A stretch of 64,000 nt of DNA, from contig JALWDS010000031.1 in the NCBI GenBank assembly GCA_027036775.1, positions 1 to 64,000 of the forward strand, written 5' to 3'. Under the pieces are notes generated by a model. The model was not told the origin of the DNA and did not search any database. It saw only the letters and a list, made by a program, of their open reading frames with translations. This document shows positions 31,258 through 40,305 of the stretch, piece by piece (within the stretch, counting starts at the first letter, position 1; each line of letters begins with the position of its first letter). Position numbers and translations under genes: made by a program. This stretch comes from Archaeoglobaceae archaeon. GTDB taxonomy: Archaea; Halobacteriota; Archaeoglobi; Archaeoglobales; Archaeoglobaceae.

Positions 31258-31941
31258 ATGTTTGAAAGAGTCTCTACTGGTATTGAAGGTTTGGATAAAA
31301 TGTTGAGGGGTGGTTTGATAAAGAACAGGGCTTATCTCGTTAAAGGAGGTCCTGGAACGGGTAAGACCATTCTTTCCATGCACTTCCTCGTTGAAGGGGC
31401 GAATAGAGGTGAGAGAGTAGTTTACATAACACTCGAAGAAGCGGAATACGAGGTTAGAGAAAACATGGAGGCCCTCGGATTCGACCTGTCTAAGGTTGAA
31501 ATCGTTGACCTCTCTCCGTCAAGCGAAAATCCCATTTTTAAAGGTTTGATAGGGGGTAGGTTGGATGTCGAAACGCTCGAAGCTATGCTCAACGATTTGG
31601 TTGGTAAGGACGTTGATAGGGTTGTTATAGACTCCGTTACGATGCTTAGAGTTGCAAGCGATTCGGAAGTTAATTACAGGTTCAACCTTCTAAGCTTGAT
31701 GAAGGCTTTGAGGGGTTTGAATGCGACGAGTCTGTTGACCTCAGAAATGGAGAGCAAAGTTGAGGACTACCTCGTCAGCGGTGTGATAGAGTTGAGAGTT
31801 ATAGACGTGAAGGGCAAGCCCGTTAGAGGTTTGAGAGTAGTTAAGATGAGGGGTAGCGATTTCGATGAAAACGTAAGGCCATACAAGATAACCAGTGGGG
31901 GTTTGGTCGTCTATCCGGACGTCAGCGTTTTTGAAGTATGA
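31258..31941 (+). CDS. KaiC-like RecA-superfamily ATPase
   Basis: STGIEGLDKMLRGGL, KGGPGTGKTILSMHFL Walker A, VVIDSVTML. Confidence 0.92.
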   Translation: MFERVSTGIEGLDKMLRGGLIKNRAYLVKGGPGTGKTILSMHFLVEGANRGERVVYITLEEAEYEVRENMEALGFDLSKVEIVDLSPSSENPIFKGLIGGRLDVETLEAMLNDLVGKDVDRVVIDSVTMLRVASDSEVNYRFNLLSLMKALRGLNATSLLTSEMESKVEDYLVSGVIELRVIDVKGKPVRGLRVVKMRGSDFDENVRPYKITSGGLVVYPDVSVFEV

Positions 31942-32543
31942 AGCTCGTTTATCCATTAAATGAACTCCTTGAAGACGTTTTAAAGGGAGAACTCGTCATA
32001 GTGGAATACGATTCCGTAGCCCAATTTCCACTACTTCCTTTGGAGTTGGCGAGAGAAAATGACGGAACGATAGTTATCTTCGGAGACAAGCTGAGCGTTA
32101 AGGTTTCCGCCTTAAACGTAAAGAGCTTGAAAAACTTGAAGATCGTCAACGTTTCAAACTATGCTGTGAATTTGGAAGGTATCGAAGTTTTTAACGTTCC
32201 GATAGAAGAGCTTTTGAGTGTGATCTCAAACGTTTACGACCTGTTAAAGAAATTTGCAAGGGATGGAGTTGTAGTTATGGAGGGGCTGGAAGTTCTTACC
32301 CTCTACTTCGATACAAAAAACATATTGAAGAACGTTTCTGGGATTAAGGTAATGCTACCGAATTCGACTATGTTCATATTCTCTAACTACGAGGTTATAG
32401 AGAAGAAGCTTCTGTCCTTTTTGGAGAGTATGGCAACGACAGTCGTCAGATTCAAAGGATTTATGAAGAGGGACTGTATAGATAGATACGGCTACGTCGT
32501 CAAGTCTCTCAAGAGACCGAAAGCAACCGTTAAAAAGCTATGA
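31938..32543 (+). CDS. Hypothetical protein, degenerate KaiC-like
   Basis: 4-nt overlap with KaiC gene; VVVMEGLEVLTLYF resembles a degenerate Walker B strand; no Walker A. Confidence 0.5.
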   Translation: MKLVYPLNELLEDVLKGELVIVEYDSVAQFPLLPLELARENDGTIVIFGDKLSVKVSALNVKSLKNLKIVNVSNYAVNLEGIEVFNVPIEELLSVISNVYDLLKKFARDGVVVMEGLEVLTLYFDTKNILKNVSGIKVMLPNSTMFIFSNYEVIEKKLLSFLESMATTVVRFKGFMKRDCIDRYGYVVKSLKRPKATVKKL

Positions 32544-33139
32544 GATTCGGCGTTAATAAGCTCGACGAACTCGTTGGAGAAATAGTCGTTCCATCGGTAA
32601 TAGTTATAGAGGGATTACAAGACATTCAACTGATCTTGGCAAGGGAATTTTTGAAAAACGTCGTGAAAAAGGGTTACAAGATTTACGCGATAACTTCGGA
32701 GAGGGTGAAGAGATTTTTCGAAGACTTAAAAGCGGAGGTGGTAACTCCAAACGACAGACTGTCCCTTCGCGAACTATTCACACTTTCTTTGGTTGTAAAG
32801 GATATGGAAAACAACGTTGGAGTTATAGACGTTTTGAACCAGATATTCCTAATGCACGAACCTCAAACTGTTTACAACCTCTTTAGAGAGGTATGCAAGA
32901 TAGTTAGAGAGAAGAAGGGTGTAGCTCTAATTACATTGGATAAGAGGGTCTTCGACGAGAAGTCACTGGCAATGCTCGAAATGGAGGCAGACTATGTTGT
33001 AGAGATAGATGAGATCGTTGAAAGATTTAAGGTTGTAAGGGGTATAAGGGTTAAAAAGTCCGCAACAAGACCGCCGAGCGAATTTTACGCCTTAAAGTTG
33101 AGTGAGAGCGGTGTGGAGGTGGGTGATAAACTTGGTTAA
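32540..33139 (+). CDS. Degenerate KaiC-like/RecA-fold protein
   Basis: Starts MRFGVNKLDELVGEIVVPSVIVIEGL, reminiscent of KaiC GIxxLDxLLGG but lacking GxxGxGKT; NNVGVIDVLNQIF Walker B-like. Confidence 0.55.
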   Translation: MRFGVNKLDELVGEIVVPSVIVIEGLQDIQLILAREFLKNVVKKGYKIYAITSERVKRFFEDLKAEVVTPNDRLSLRELFTLSLVVKDMENNVGVIDVLNQIFLMHEPQTVYNLFREVCKIVREKKGVALITLDKRVFDEKSLAMLEMEADYVVEIDEIVERFKVVRGIRVKKSATRPPSEFYALKLSESGVEVGDKLG

Positions 33140-33728
33140 TGCGGATATAGTAACCACGGCAATTACAGTTTACCTCGTATCGGTAGCTTCTTTCGTAATG
33201 CTCTACTTGGCATCTTTCAAGCTTTTCGATGTCGTAAAGCTTTTCAGAGCTAAAGTTTTGATGACCTTAACCTTTTATCTCTCCTCTATCGGTTATCTTA
33301 CGCTTCCCTTCTTTGTATTCTACTACCAAAATCCGATCATACCTCTAATTTTGACTATTCTCGGCTTGGCAATTCCGTTCGTTTCAGTTAGAGTTAGTTT
33401 AAAAAGAATTTTGAGATACGTCCCATTTCTTTTGGCTGTTTACGACATCGTTACTACTCTATGGGCCGTTCAGTCGTTCTTGTTAATATACCTCCTCCAG
33501 ATATACAAGGAGAAGGTTAAGATTGAGAGATTTGGAGAGATTTTAACGCTGTCCCAAATTTTAATAGCCCTAACACAGCCCGTATTCTGCGTAGCTTTCT
33601 ACTCTTTCCGCTACGGTAACCCTAACGAGGTTTTGATCGCCTCCTTTGCACTTATGTGGCTTTCCGTATGGCTTTCAATTCTCTACTCTTCTTCGATACT
33701 TTACGACATCGTCAGGAGGTGGACGTGA
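33132..33728 (+). CDS. Multi-spanning membrane protein
   Basis: Repeated hydrophobic segments; TTG start overlapping the upstream stop. Confidence 0.65.
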   Translation: MVNADIVTTAITVYLVSVASFVMLYLASFKLFDVVKLFRAKVLMTLTFYLSSIGYLTLPFFVFYYQNPIIPLILTILGLAIPFVSVRVSLKRILRYVPFLLAVYDIVTTLWAVQSFLLIYLLQIYKEKVKIERFGEILTLSQILIALTQPVFCVAFYSFRYGNPNEVLIASFALMWLSVWLSILYSSSILYDIVRRWT

Positions 33729-34282
33729 TGATAGCTCAGATAGTTCATGCTGTATCTGGCGTAGTTTTATTCTTCGCAATTTTCCCCTACGTTAGGTTAA
33801 GGGGTTACACTAAATTCTTGACCTTAATATCTTCAGCTTCCTTTCTGATGTGTAGTCTAACGTCTTTTTACGATATAAATCACGAATTGTTGGAACTCTT
33901 CGGTGCAACCCTCTTCTACTTCGTAGTCTGGAATTCAGCAAGGGTGAAGTTTCTAACTTCTGAAGACTACAAACCTCCAATGTTCTCGCCGGTCTTGACC
34001 CTGATCAGTTTCATCTTCGCGTTGAAATTCGTTTCCGTATCCTACGGAATAATAATGGCTAACGCGATTTATTTAATCGCTCATTCAAGAAAGCAAGTTT
34101 ACAGGCTTGCTGGGGATAGCATAGCTCTATACGTAGCATGCACTTTCGTTCTAATTGAGAGTGCACTCGAGTTTCTAAACTATCCGATTGCCTCATACTA
34201 TCTAAAGTTCTCCTACTCCTACATTCTACTTCTAACTCAAATAAGGATTTACAGAGAATTCATGAAACGCCCCATCCCCTGA
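33728..34282 (+). CDS. Multi-spanning membrane protein, similar topology to the preceding one
   Basis: ATG overlaps preceding TGA; several hydrophobic helices. Confidence 0.65.
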   Translation: MIAQIVHAVSGVVLFFAIFPYVRLRGYTKFLTLISSASFLMCSLTSFYDINHELLELFGATLFYFVVWNSARVKFLTSEDYKPPMFSPVLTLISFIFALKFVSVSYGIIMANAIYLIAHSRKQVYRLAGDSIALYVACTFVLIESALEFLNYPIASYYLKFSYSYILLLTQIRIYREFMKRPIP

Positions 34283-35153
34283 ACTCCACGTCCTCGATAG
34301 AGCCGTCTTTCCTGACCAAGTAAACGCCATCACCTTCGATCACCTCACCGATCTCAATGTATTTTGGATTTTTAGATGTAAAAACAAGCTCGTAATCTCC
34401 TCCAGAGTATAAAAATAGTTCTAAGGCTTTTTCGTATTTGACGTAGGGCGTTAAATGGTTGAGGGGAATTTTACTTTCGTAAATCACTATTCCAACCCCG
34501 CTTTTTTTAGCGATCTGATGCAAAGAGATTGCCAAGCTGTCGCTGACGTCCGTCATGGAGTTTGCGAACTTGGCTATTTCCAACCCCTCCTTAACCCTCG
34601 GCTCAGGTTTAAATAGGCTGTTCGGATAGGCTATCTCATCCCTGCTCATTCCACTCATCAACTGCTCCAAGCTCAGCTGGGCTTTGCCCAACAATCCGGT
34701 CAGGCAAACCCTATCCCCAACTTCGGCGTTGGCCCTTGAAACGAACCTTTCAGCCTTGCCGATCGCAAATCCAGAGATGTGAAGCTCTTCTCCAAAGTCC
34801 GTATCCCCTCCAACTATCGCAACTCCGTATCTATCTGCCAAATTCTTCATCCCCCTCAAGATACCTTCGAAATCTTTAATCCACTTCTCGCTCAGAGTTA
34901 TCGTATAGAGGAAGAACATGGGCTTAGCTCCGCAACTCGCAAGATCGCTTAGGTTAACCGCTAAGGACAGATGACCCACCTCCTCAGATTTTATTCCCTT
35001 CGGGAAGTCCGTTTTCTCGTGTAGGCAGTCGGTTGTCAATGCAAGCTTAACTCCCACATCTACCAACGCACAGTCGTCGTCTATCCCAACGAGAACGTCC
35101 TCCCTTTTTACATCCAAAATCTCCTTTGCCAACCTTATCAGGTCGAACTCCAC
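34260..35153 (-). CDS. thiL: Thiamine-monophosphate kinase
   Basis: GIDDDCALVDVGVKLALTTDCLHEKTDFP, LAVNLSDLASCGAKPMFFLYTI, GGDTDFG, SGGDYELVFT. Confidence 0.92.
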   Translation of the reverse strand: MEFDLIRLAKEILDVKREDVLVGIDDDCALVDVGVKLALTTDCLHEKTDFPKGIKSEEVGHLSLAVNLSDLASCGAKPMFFLYTITLSEKWIKDFEGILRGMKNLADRYGVAIVGGDTDFGEELHISGFAIGKAERFVSRANAEVGDRVCLTGLLGKAQLSLEQLMSGMSRDEIAYPNSLFKPEPRVKEGLEIAKFANSMTDVSDSLAISLHQIAKKSGVGIVIYESKIPLNHLTPYVKYEKALELFLYSGGDYELVFTSKNPKYIEIGEVIEGDGVYLVRKDGSIEDVEFRGWGVS

Positions 35154-35189
35154 GTCAACGCTTAAAAACTCACGTTGAAATCGATTTCC

Positions 35190-36449
35190 ATGATCACACC
35201 TTGGGACGTTGAAGGAGCCGTTGACTACGAGAGGTTGATGAGGGAGTTCGGTATAAGACCTTTTTCGGAGATAATAGACGAGATTCCGAATCCTCACCCT
35301 TTGATGCGTAGAGGGGTTGTATTCGGCCATAGGGACTACGATAGAATCGTTAGAGCTATGAAGAGACGTGAGGAATGGGCAGTCATGTCCGGTTTCATGC
35401 CCTCTGGCTTACCTCATTTGGGTCACAAGATGACGATGGACGAGATAGTCTGGCATCAGAAAATGGGGGGAAAGGCGTTTGTCTGCGTTGCGGACATAGA
35501 GGCGAGGTTCGTTAGAGGATTGAATAGAGACAAGTTGAGAAGTTTCGGGGAGCTCTACATCAGGAGCATAGTAGCTTTGGGTCTGAGGCCAAAGAACTGT
35601 CTGATATACTATCAGTCCGCTAACAGACACGTCAAGGATTTGGCCATAGAGCTTTCGTCCGAAACGAACTTCAGCGAACTCAGGGCTGTCTACGGCTTTA
35701 AACCCGAAACTTCTCTAATTAAAATGTTCGTTCCGATGATTCAAGCCGGTGACATACTCCATCCTCAGTTGAAAGACTTCGGAGGATTTAAGCCGGTGGT
35801 CGTTCCAGTTGGGATAGATCAGGACCCCCATTTAAGGCTTACGAGGGATTTGGCTAACAGAATCAGCATCTACTCCTTCGAGGGTATAGAGGGCGGTGTC
35901 AGGGTTAGGAGCAGGAGGGGGAGGGAGTATCTCGAACATTTGAAGACCCTCGAATTCGACTTTAAGGCTTACGAGGAGCACATAGACTTTTTCGGAGATA
36001 GGGAAACAATCGAAAGGGAGATCAGAAAGATAGAGGTCGAGATAGGTGGTTACGCGTTTATACCGCCGTCATCGACGTATCACAAGTTCACCACTGGACT
36101 GAGGGGAGGTAAGATGAGCTCCTCAAAGCCTGAGAGCTACATATCTCTGTTCGACAAGCCAGATGAAGGTGCTAAGAAGGTCATGAAGGCTTTAACCGGT
36201 GGGAGGGTTACGGTCGAGGAGCAGAGGAGGTTTGGAGGAGATCCGGACAAATGCGTGGTTTTCGAGCTATACACCTACCACTTCGCAGATGATAAGACGC
36301 TTGAGGAGGTAAGGAGAGACTGCACGGAAGGAAAACTCCTATGCGGGCGGTGTAAGAGGAACTTGGCAGAGATCGTTAAGGATTTCCTGAGGGACTTTCA
36401 GGAGAGGGCTGATAGCGTTGACCTGAGCGATTACGAAATTTTAGAGTAG
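35190..36449 (+). CDS. trpS: Tryptophanyl-tRNA synthetase
   Basis: SGFMPSGLPHLGHKMTMD, PVGIDQDPHLRLTRD, GGKMSSSKPESYISL. Confidence 0.95.
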   Translation: MITPWDVEGAVDYERLMREFGIRPFSEIIDEIPNPHPLMRRGVVFGHRDYDRIVRAMKRREEWAVMSGFMPSGLPHLGHKMTMDEIVWHQKMGGKAFVCVADIEARFVRGLNRDKLRSFGELYIRSIVALGLRPKNCLIYYQSANRHVKDLAIELSSETNFSELRAVYGFKPETSLIKMFVPMIQAGDILHPQLKDFGGFKPVVVPVGIDQDPHLRLTRDLANRISIYSFEGIEGGVRVRSRRGREYLEHLKTLEFDFKAYEEHIDFFGDRETIEREIRKIEVEIGGYAFIPPSSTYHKFTTGLRGGKMSSSKPESYISLFDKPDEGAKKVMKALTGGRVTVEEQRRFGGDPDKCVVFELYTYHFADDKTLEEVRRDCTEGKLLCGRCKRNLAEIVKDFLRDFQERADSVDLSDYEILE

Positions 36450-37175
36450 TCTGTATTCCCTACAAAGCTCTTCAAAAGCCTTCAAACCTCTTTCACACTT
36501 CGAGTCCATCTCGTGCCTTAAAGCTCTAAAATACGTCCTCAAAAATTCCTCATCCATACCGAACTCCTTCGAAGCGGACCTAACGACATCATCGAAGTTT
36601 TCGTATCCCCATTTGAGGGAACTCATTAAAAGATCGTCGCACTCCCTTGCATCCTTGACTGACGAGGAAATTCCGAAGACCATGGGATAACCGGTCAAAT
36701 CCTTCCACTCCTCTCCCAAGTCGAAGACAACTTTAAACTTTTTCAAAGCTTTCAAGGCTGAATCTCCAATAACCAAGGCACTATCGCAGGTCTTTAAGAT
36801 TTCTTCAGCTTTGGAAAAACCCGTTTGAATAACCTTGCAGTTCAAGTTCCTTTCCCTCAAAATTAACTTCAGTAGGTTTACCGACGTCGTGGTTTCGCAC
36901 GTAACTCCAACCCTCTCCCCAAGTTTACCGTTTCTCGAAACGACCAGAACGCTGTAAACCTTCCCCTTTGAGGCTACGCAAAACCTGTATCTCTTCAACC
37001 TCCGCATGTTCCTTAGGTAGTAAAAGCTTGGAATAGGTGCGTAATCTATAACTCCGGATTCGAGAAGAGTTATCATCTCCTTGGGATTAGCCCTCACAAC
37101 TTCAGCCAACCCCTCCCTCTCGATACGATAGTAGGGGAGGTAGTTGTTTACGTAGTCGAATTTACCTATCTTCAT
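36441..37175 (-). CDS. mqnA: MqnA-like chorismate dehydratase (menaquinone biosynthesis)
   Basis: KIGKFDYVNNYLPYYRIE, SGVIDYAPIPSFYYL, LVIGDSALKA. Confidence 0.75.
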   Translation of the reverse strand: MKIGKFDYVNNYLPYYRIEREGLAEVVRANPKEMITLLESGVIDYAPIPSFYYLRNMRRLKRYRFCVASKGKVYSVLVVSRNGKLGERVGVTCETTTSVNLLKLILRERNLNCKVIQTGFSKAEEILKTCDSALVIGDSALKALKKFKVVFDLGEEWKDLTGYPMVFGISSSVKDARECDDLLMSSLKWGYENFDDVVRSASKEFGMDEEFLRTYFRALRHEMDSKCERGLKAFEELCREYRLL

Positions 37176-37227
37176 CCCATCCCGAACTTTGAAAGTGATT
37201 TTATACCTTTTCAAAACCCCGACTTGA

Positions 37228-38160
37228 ATGAGGGGGATATACTCAAACCTCTACTACCCGACGAGGTGGGTCCCCTTAAGGAGGAGGGGGTTGGGATGGC
37301 AGGAGTGCAACAGGCTTTACGAGGAGCACAGATGCGTTGCGAGCTGTGGACTGGCTTACGATAAGGTTCTGGAGTTGGTTGTCGATTTAAAGGGTTGCAA
37401 CCTCCACTGCAAATACTGCTGGTGCTGGAAGATGAGGTTCATGAGCGAGGACGTGATCAAGGATTCAAAAGAAGTTTTGAGGGACTTGGAGTGCAGGTTT
37501 AGAGTTGTTGAAGAGGACAGGTTAGTTTCTAAAAGGGGTTACAGTGTTGGGGTTATAAGGATTACAGGTAACGAGCCGTCCCTTCAGTGGGATCACGTTA
37601 AGGAGGTTTTAAGGTTGATAGACAGATCGGAGAGGTTGAAGGACTGTAAGGTGATAGTCGAAACGAACGGAGTTCTCTTCGGCAAGGGTTTGGATTTCAG
37701 GGGTTTGGAGGAGCTTGAAGTGGAGATAGACATCGACGTATCGTTTAAAGGTGTGAACTACGATCAGTTCGAGTGGTTAGCAAGCGTTAAGAGGGAGAAC
37801 TTCAGGTATCAGATAGAGGGTTTCGTGAAACTCTTCGATCACTACGAGGGTAGCAACGTCAACGTTAATCCAGTTCTGGGGATAAACCACGCGAAAAACT
37901 ACTGCGTTTGGAAGGGCGGTAAGAGATACGTCATGGACGTCGAGATAGTGGATAGAGAGGGAAGGAAGATGGACTTCTACGACTACTCGGAGGATTTCGA
38001 GAGGGAGGTTCTATCGAGGAAAGAGCTCAGATACGACGAAGCACCCTTTAGGGAATACTTCGGGATAAACAGAGAGAGTGCGAGGCTCGTGGTTGCGGTC
38101 GTTTACAAGGGGAAGAGGTTTTTAAGGGTTTTACCTTCAGAAGTTCCCGATCTCGCATGA
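37228..38160 (+). CDS. Radical SAM protein
   Basis: DLKGCNLHCKYCWCWKMRF CxxxCxxC motif; ITGNEPSLQW. Confidence 0.88.
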   Translation: MRGIYSNLYYPTRWVPLRRRGLGWQECNRLYEEHRCVASCGLAYDKVLELVVDLKGCNLHCKYCWCWKMRFMSEDVIKDSKEVLRDLECRFRVVEEDRLVSKRGYSVGVIRITGNEPSLQWDHVKEVLRLIDRSERLKDCKVIVETNGVLFGKGLDFRGLEELEVEIDIDVSFKGVNYDQFEWLASVKRENFRYQIEGFVKLFDHYEGSNVNVNPVLGINHAKNYCVWKGGKRYVMDVEIVDREGRKMDFYDYSEDFEREVLSRKELRYDEAPFREYFGINRESARLVVAVVYKGKRFLRVLPSEVPDLA

Positions 38161-39272
38161 TTCCCCTCCTCTTTGCAATATTCTCCGCAATGCTCGGATT
38201 GGGTGTAGTAGTTCCTCTACTGCCAATATACGCGAGATACCTCGGAGCAACTACTCTGACCATCGGCCTCATCTATTCGAGCTTTTCAATTGCGAGGACA
38301 ACGTTTACACCCGTAGTAGGGATTCTCTCGGATAGATTCGGCAAGAAGAGATTCATACTCCTCGGACTCTCCATGTATTCCGTCGTATCCGTTCTATACG
38401 TTACCGCCAAGAGTGCAACCGACTTGGTTTACGTAAGGTTCCTTCACGGGATTTGCTCCGCAATGGTGATTCCCTGTGCCATGGCCTACGCGGGTCACGT
38501 TGCCAGAAGGGGTGAGGAGGGGAAAACGATTTCAACCTTCAACTTGGCCTTCCTCAGTGGTATAGGTTCCGGCCCTCTTTTGGGCGGTATGATAAAGGAT
38601 TTGATTGGTATAAAGTTCGCGTTCGTTTTCATGGCTATCTTAACCTCCCTTTCTTTCTTCGTAGTCCTCACATTCGTTCCGAACGTTAAAGACGGTGTTA
38701 AGGTTAGACTTCTCGGTATTCTGAACAGAAAGACCCTATCTCTGATGTTCTTCAGGTTTTCGACAGCTTTGAGGATGTCCGTTTTGATTGCATTTTTGCC
38801 GATACTCTTCCTGAACTTCAGCGGGGTTGAAGTCGGAGCGGTCATTTCCACGATGGTCCTTTCGAACGCGATATCCCAGAAGGTCTTTGCCAAGAAGGTC
38901 GATATGTCCGATAGGGTGAAACTCGCAACTTTTGGAGGTGTCGTGGCGGTAACCCTTTTCCTCCTTCTACCCTTCGTGAGGAGCTTCTACTTGGCCCTGG
39001 TGATCTCTCTGATAATGGGAACGTTCAACGGAATTGCCACCTGCTCAGTCGGTGCCATTGCGGTAAGCTTGGGAAGAATTTACGGGCACGGATCGGTTAT
39101 GGGCCTATACAATACCGCAATGGGAATTGCCATGTTCTTCTCCCCCCTTTTAGCGGGATACGTAGCGGATAAGACGAACTTGACAAACGCTTTCGAATTA
39201 GTCGGCTTTGCGAGTTTGGCGTGCCTATTTATATTCAAGCTCCTAATTCGTTCGGATGAAGTCGGAGTTTGA
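38157..39272 (+). CDS. Major facilitator superfamily transporter
   Basis: GVVVPLLPIYARYLGAT, GILSDRFGKKRFILLGLSMY; about 12 hydrophobic segments. Confidence 0.9.
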   Translation: MIPLLFAIFSAMLGLGVVVPLLPIYARYLGATTLTIGLIYSSFSIARTTFTPVVGILSDRFGKKRFILLGLSMYSVVSVLYVTAKSATDLVYVRFLHGICSAMVIPCAMAYAGHVARRGEEGKTISTFNLAFLSGIGSGPLLGGMIKDLIGIKFAFVFMAILTSLSFFVVLTFVPNVKDGVKVRLLGILNRKTLSLMFFRFSTALRMSVLIAFLPILFLNFSGVEVGAVISTMVLSNAISQKVFAKKVDMSDRVKLATFGGVVAVTLFLLLPFVRSFYLALVISLIMGTFNGIATCSVGAIAVSLGRIYGHGSVMGLYNTAMGIAMFFSPLLAGYVADKTNLTNAFELVGFASLACLFIFKLLIRSDEVGV

Positions 39273-40173
39273 AAGGATCAATCCCAAGTTCGTTGAGAGG
39301 TATGAGAAGATAGACGACTCGAAGGAGTTCTGGGAGTTCATGGCGAGACCTTTAAGGTTCAGCTTCAGAGTCAACACTCTAAAGGCGAGCGTTAAGGATG
39401 TAGTCGAGAGTTTGAGCGATAGGTTTGAAATAGAGCCCGTTCCTTGGTGTAAAGAGGGGTTTTTCTGCGATAGGGAGGTGGGAGGAACGATAGAACATCA
39501 GATAGGTGTTATATTTTCTCAAGAAGCTTCCTCGATGATTCCGGCTGTTGCACTAAATCCGAAGCCCAACATGCTCGTTCTGGACATGTGTGCATCTCCC
39601 GGGGGGAAAACAACTCAGATAGCCCAATACATGCTTAACGAGGGGTGCATAGTTGCGAACGACGTGAAGTTCGACAGGATAAACATACTCGTTTCGAACG
39701 TTCAGAGGTGCGGTGTCACGATTGCAAGGATCACAATGAAGGACGGCAGATTCTTCAAGAGGTTTAGAGACACGTTCGACAGGGTTTTGATAGACGCTCC
39801 GTGCAGTAACGTCGGAATGATAAGAAAGAATTATCGCTACCTAAAGATGTGGTCTCTCAAAGAGGTTTACTCCCTTTCGAGACTCCAGAAGGATCTAATT
39901 TTGGCTGGATATAGGGCCTTAAAGCCCGGTGGTGTTATGGTCTATTCAACCTGCACCCTCGATCCCTTGGAGAACGAGGAAGTCATAGATTACCTGCTGA
40001 GAAACACGGATGCGAGACTCGAAAGGATCGACTTGCCTGTGAAAAGAACGGAACCAATCACGGAGTTCGAAGGTAGGAGGTTCGACGAGGAGGTCAAGAA
40101 GTGTCTGAGAATTCACCCCCAAGACAACGATACCGAGGGCTTCTTCATCGCAAAGATCGTGAAACCGTATTAG
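39256..40173 (+). CDS. NOL1/NOP2/Sun-family tRNA/rRNA cytosine-C5 methyltransferase
   Basis: LDMCASPGGKTTQIAQ, VLIDAPCSNVGMIRKN, YSTCTLDPLENE. Confidence 0.93.
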   Translation: MKSEFERINPKFVERYEKIDDSKEFWEFMARPLRFSFRVNTLKASVKDVVESLSDRFEIEPVPWCKEGFFCDREVGGTIEHQIGVIFSQEASSMIPAVALNPKPNMLVLDMCASPGGKTTQIAQYMLNEGCIVANDVKFDRINILVSNVQRCGVTIARITMKDGRFFKRFRDTFDRVLIDAPCSNVGMIRKNYRYLKMWSLKEVYSLSRLQKDLILAGYRALKPGGVMVYSTCTLDPLENEEVIDYLLRNTDARLERIDLPVKRTEPITEFEGRRFDEEVKKCLRIHPQDNDTEGFFIAKIVKPY

Positions 40174-40207
40174 GAAAAAGTTATATACCACAATTTAAAC
40201 GTTCCTT

Positions 40208-40303
40208 ATGCCCTGCACACTGCTCGACGGAGTGTTCGGATTTGCCCTCGCCCTCTACGTAATATGCTGGATAGCCCTCGTAACTGATAAAAAGGAACAC
40301 TAA
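40208..40303 (+). CDS. Small single-TM protein (31 aa)
   Basis: ATG...TAA giving MPCTLLDGVFGFALALYVICWIALVTDKKEH with an upstream TTATATA element. Confidence 0.5.
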   Translation: MPCTLLDGVFGFALALYVICWIALVTDKKEH

Positions 40304-40305
40304 CC

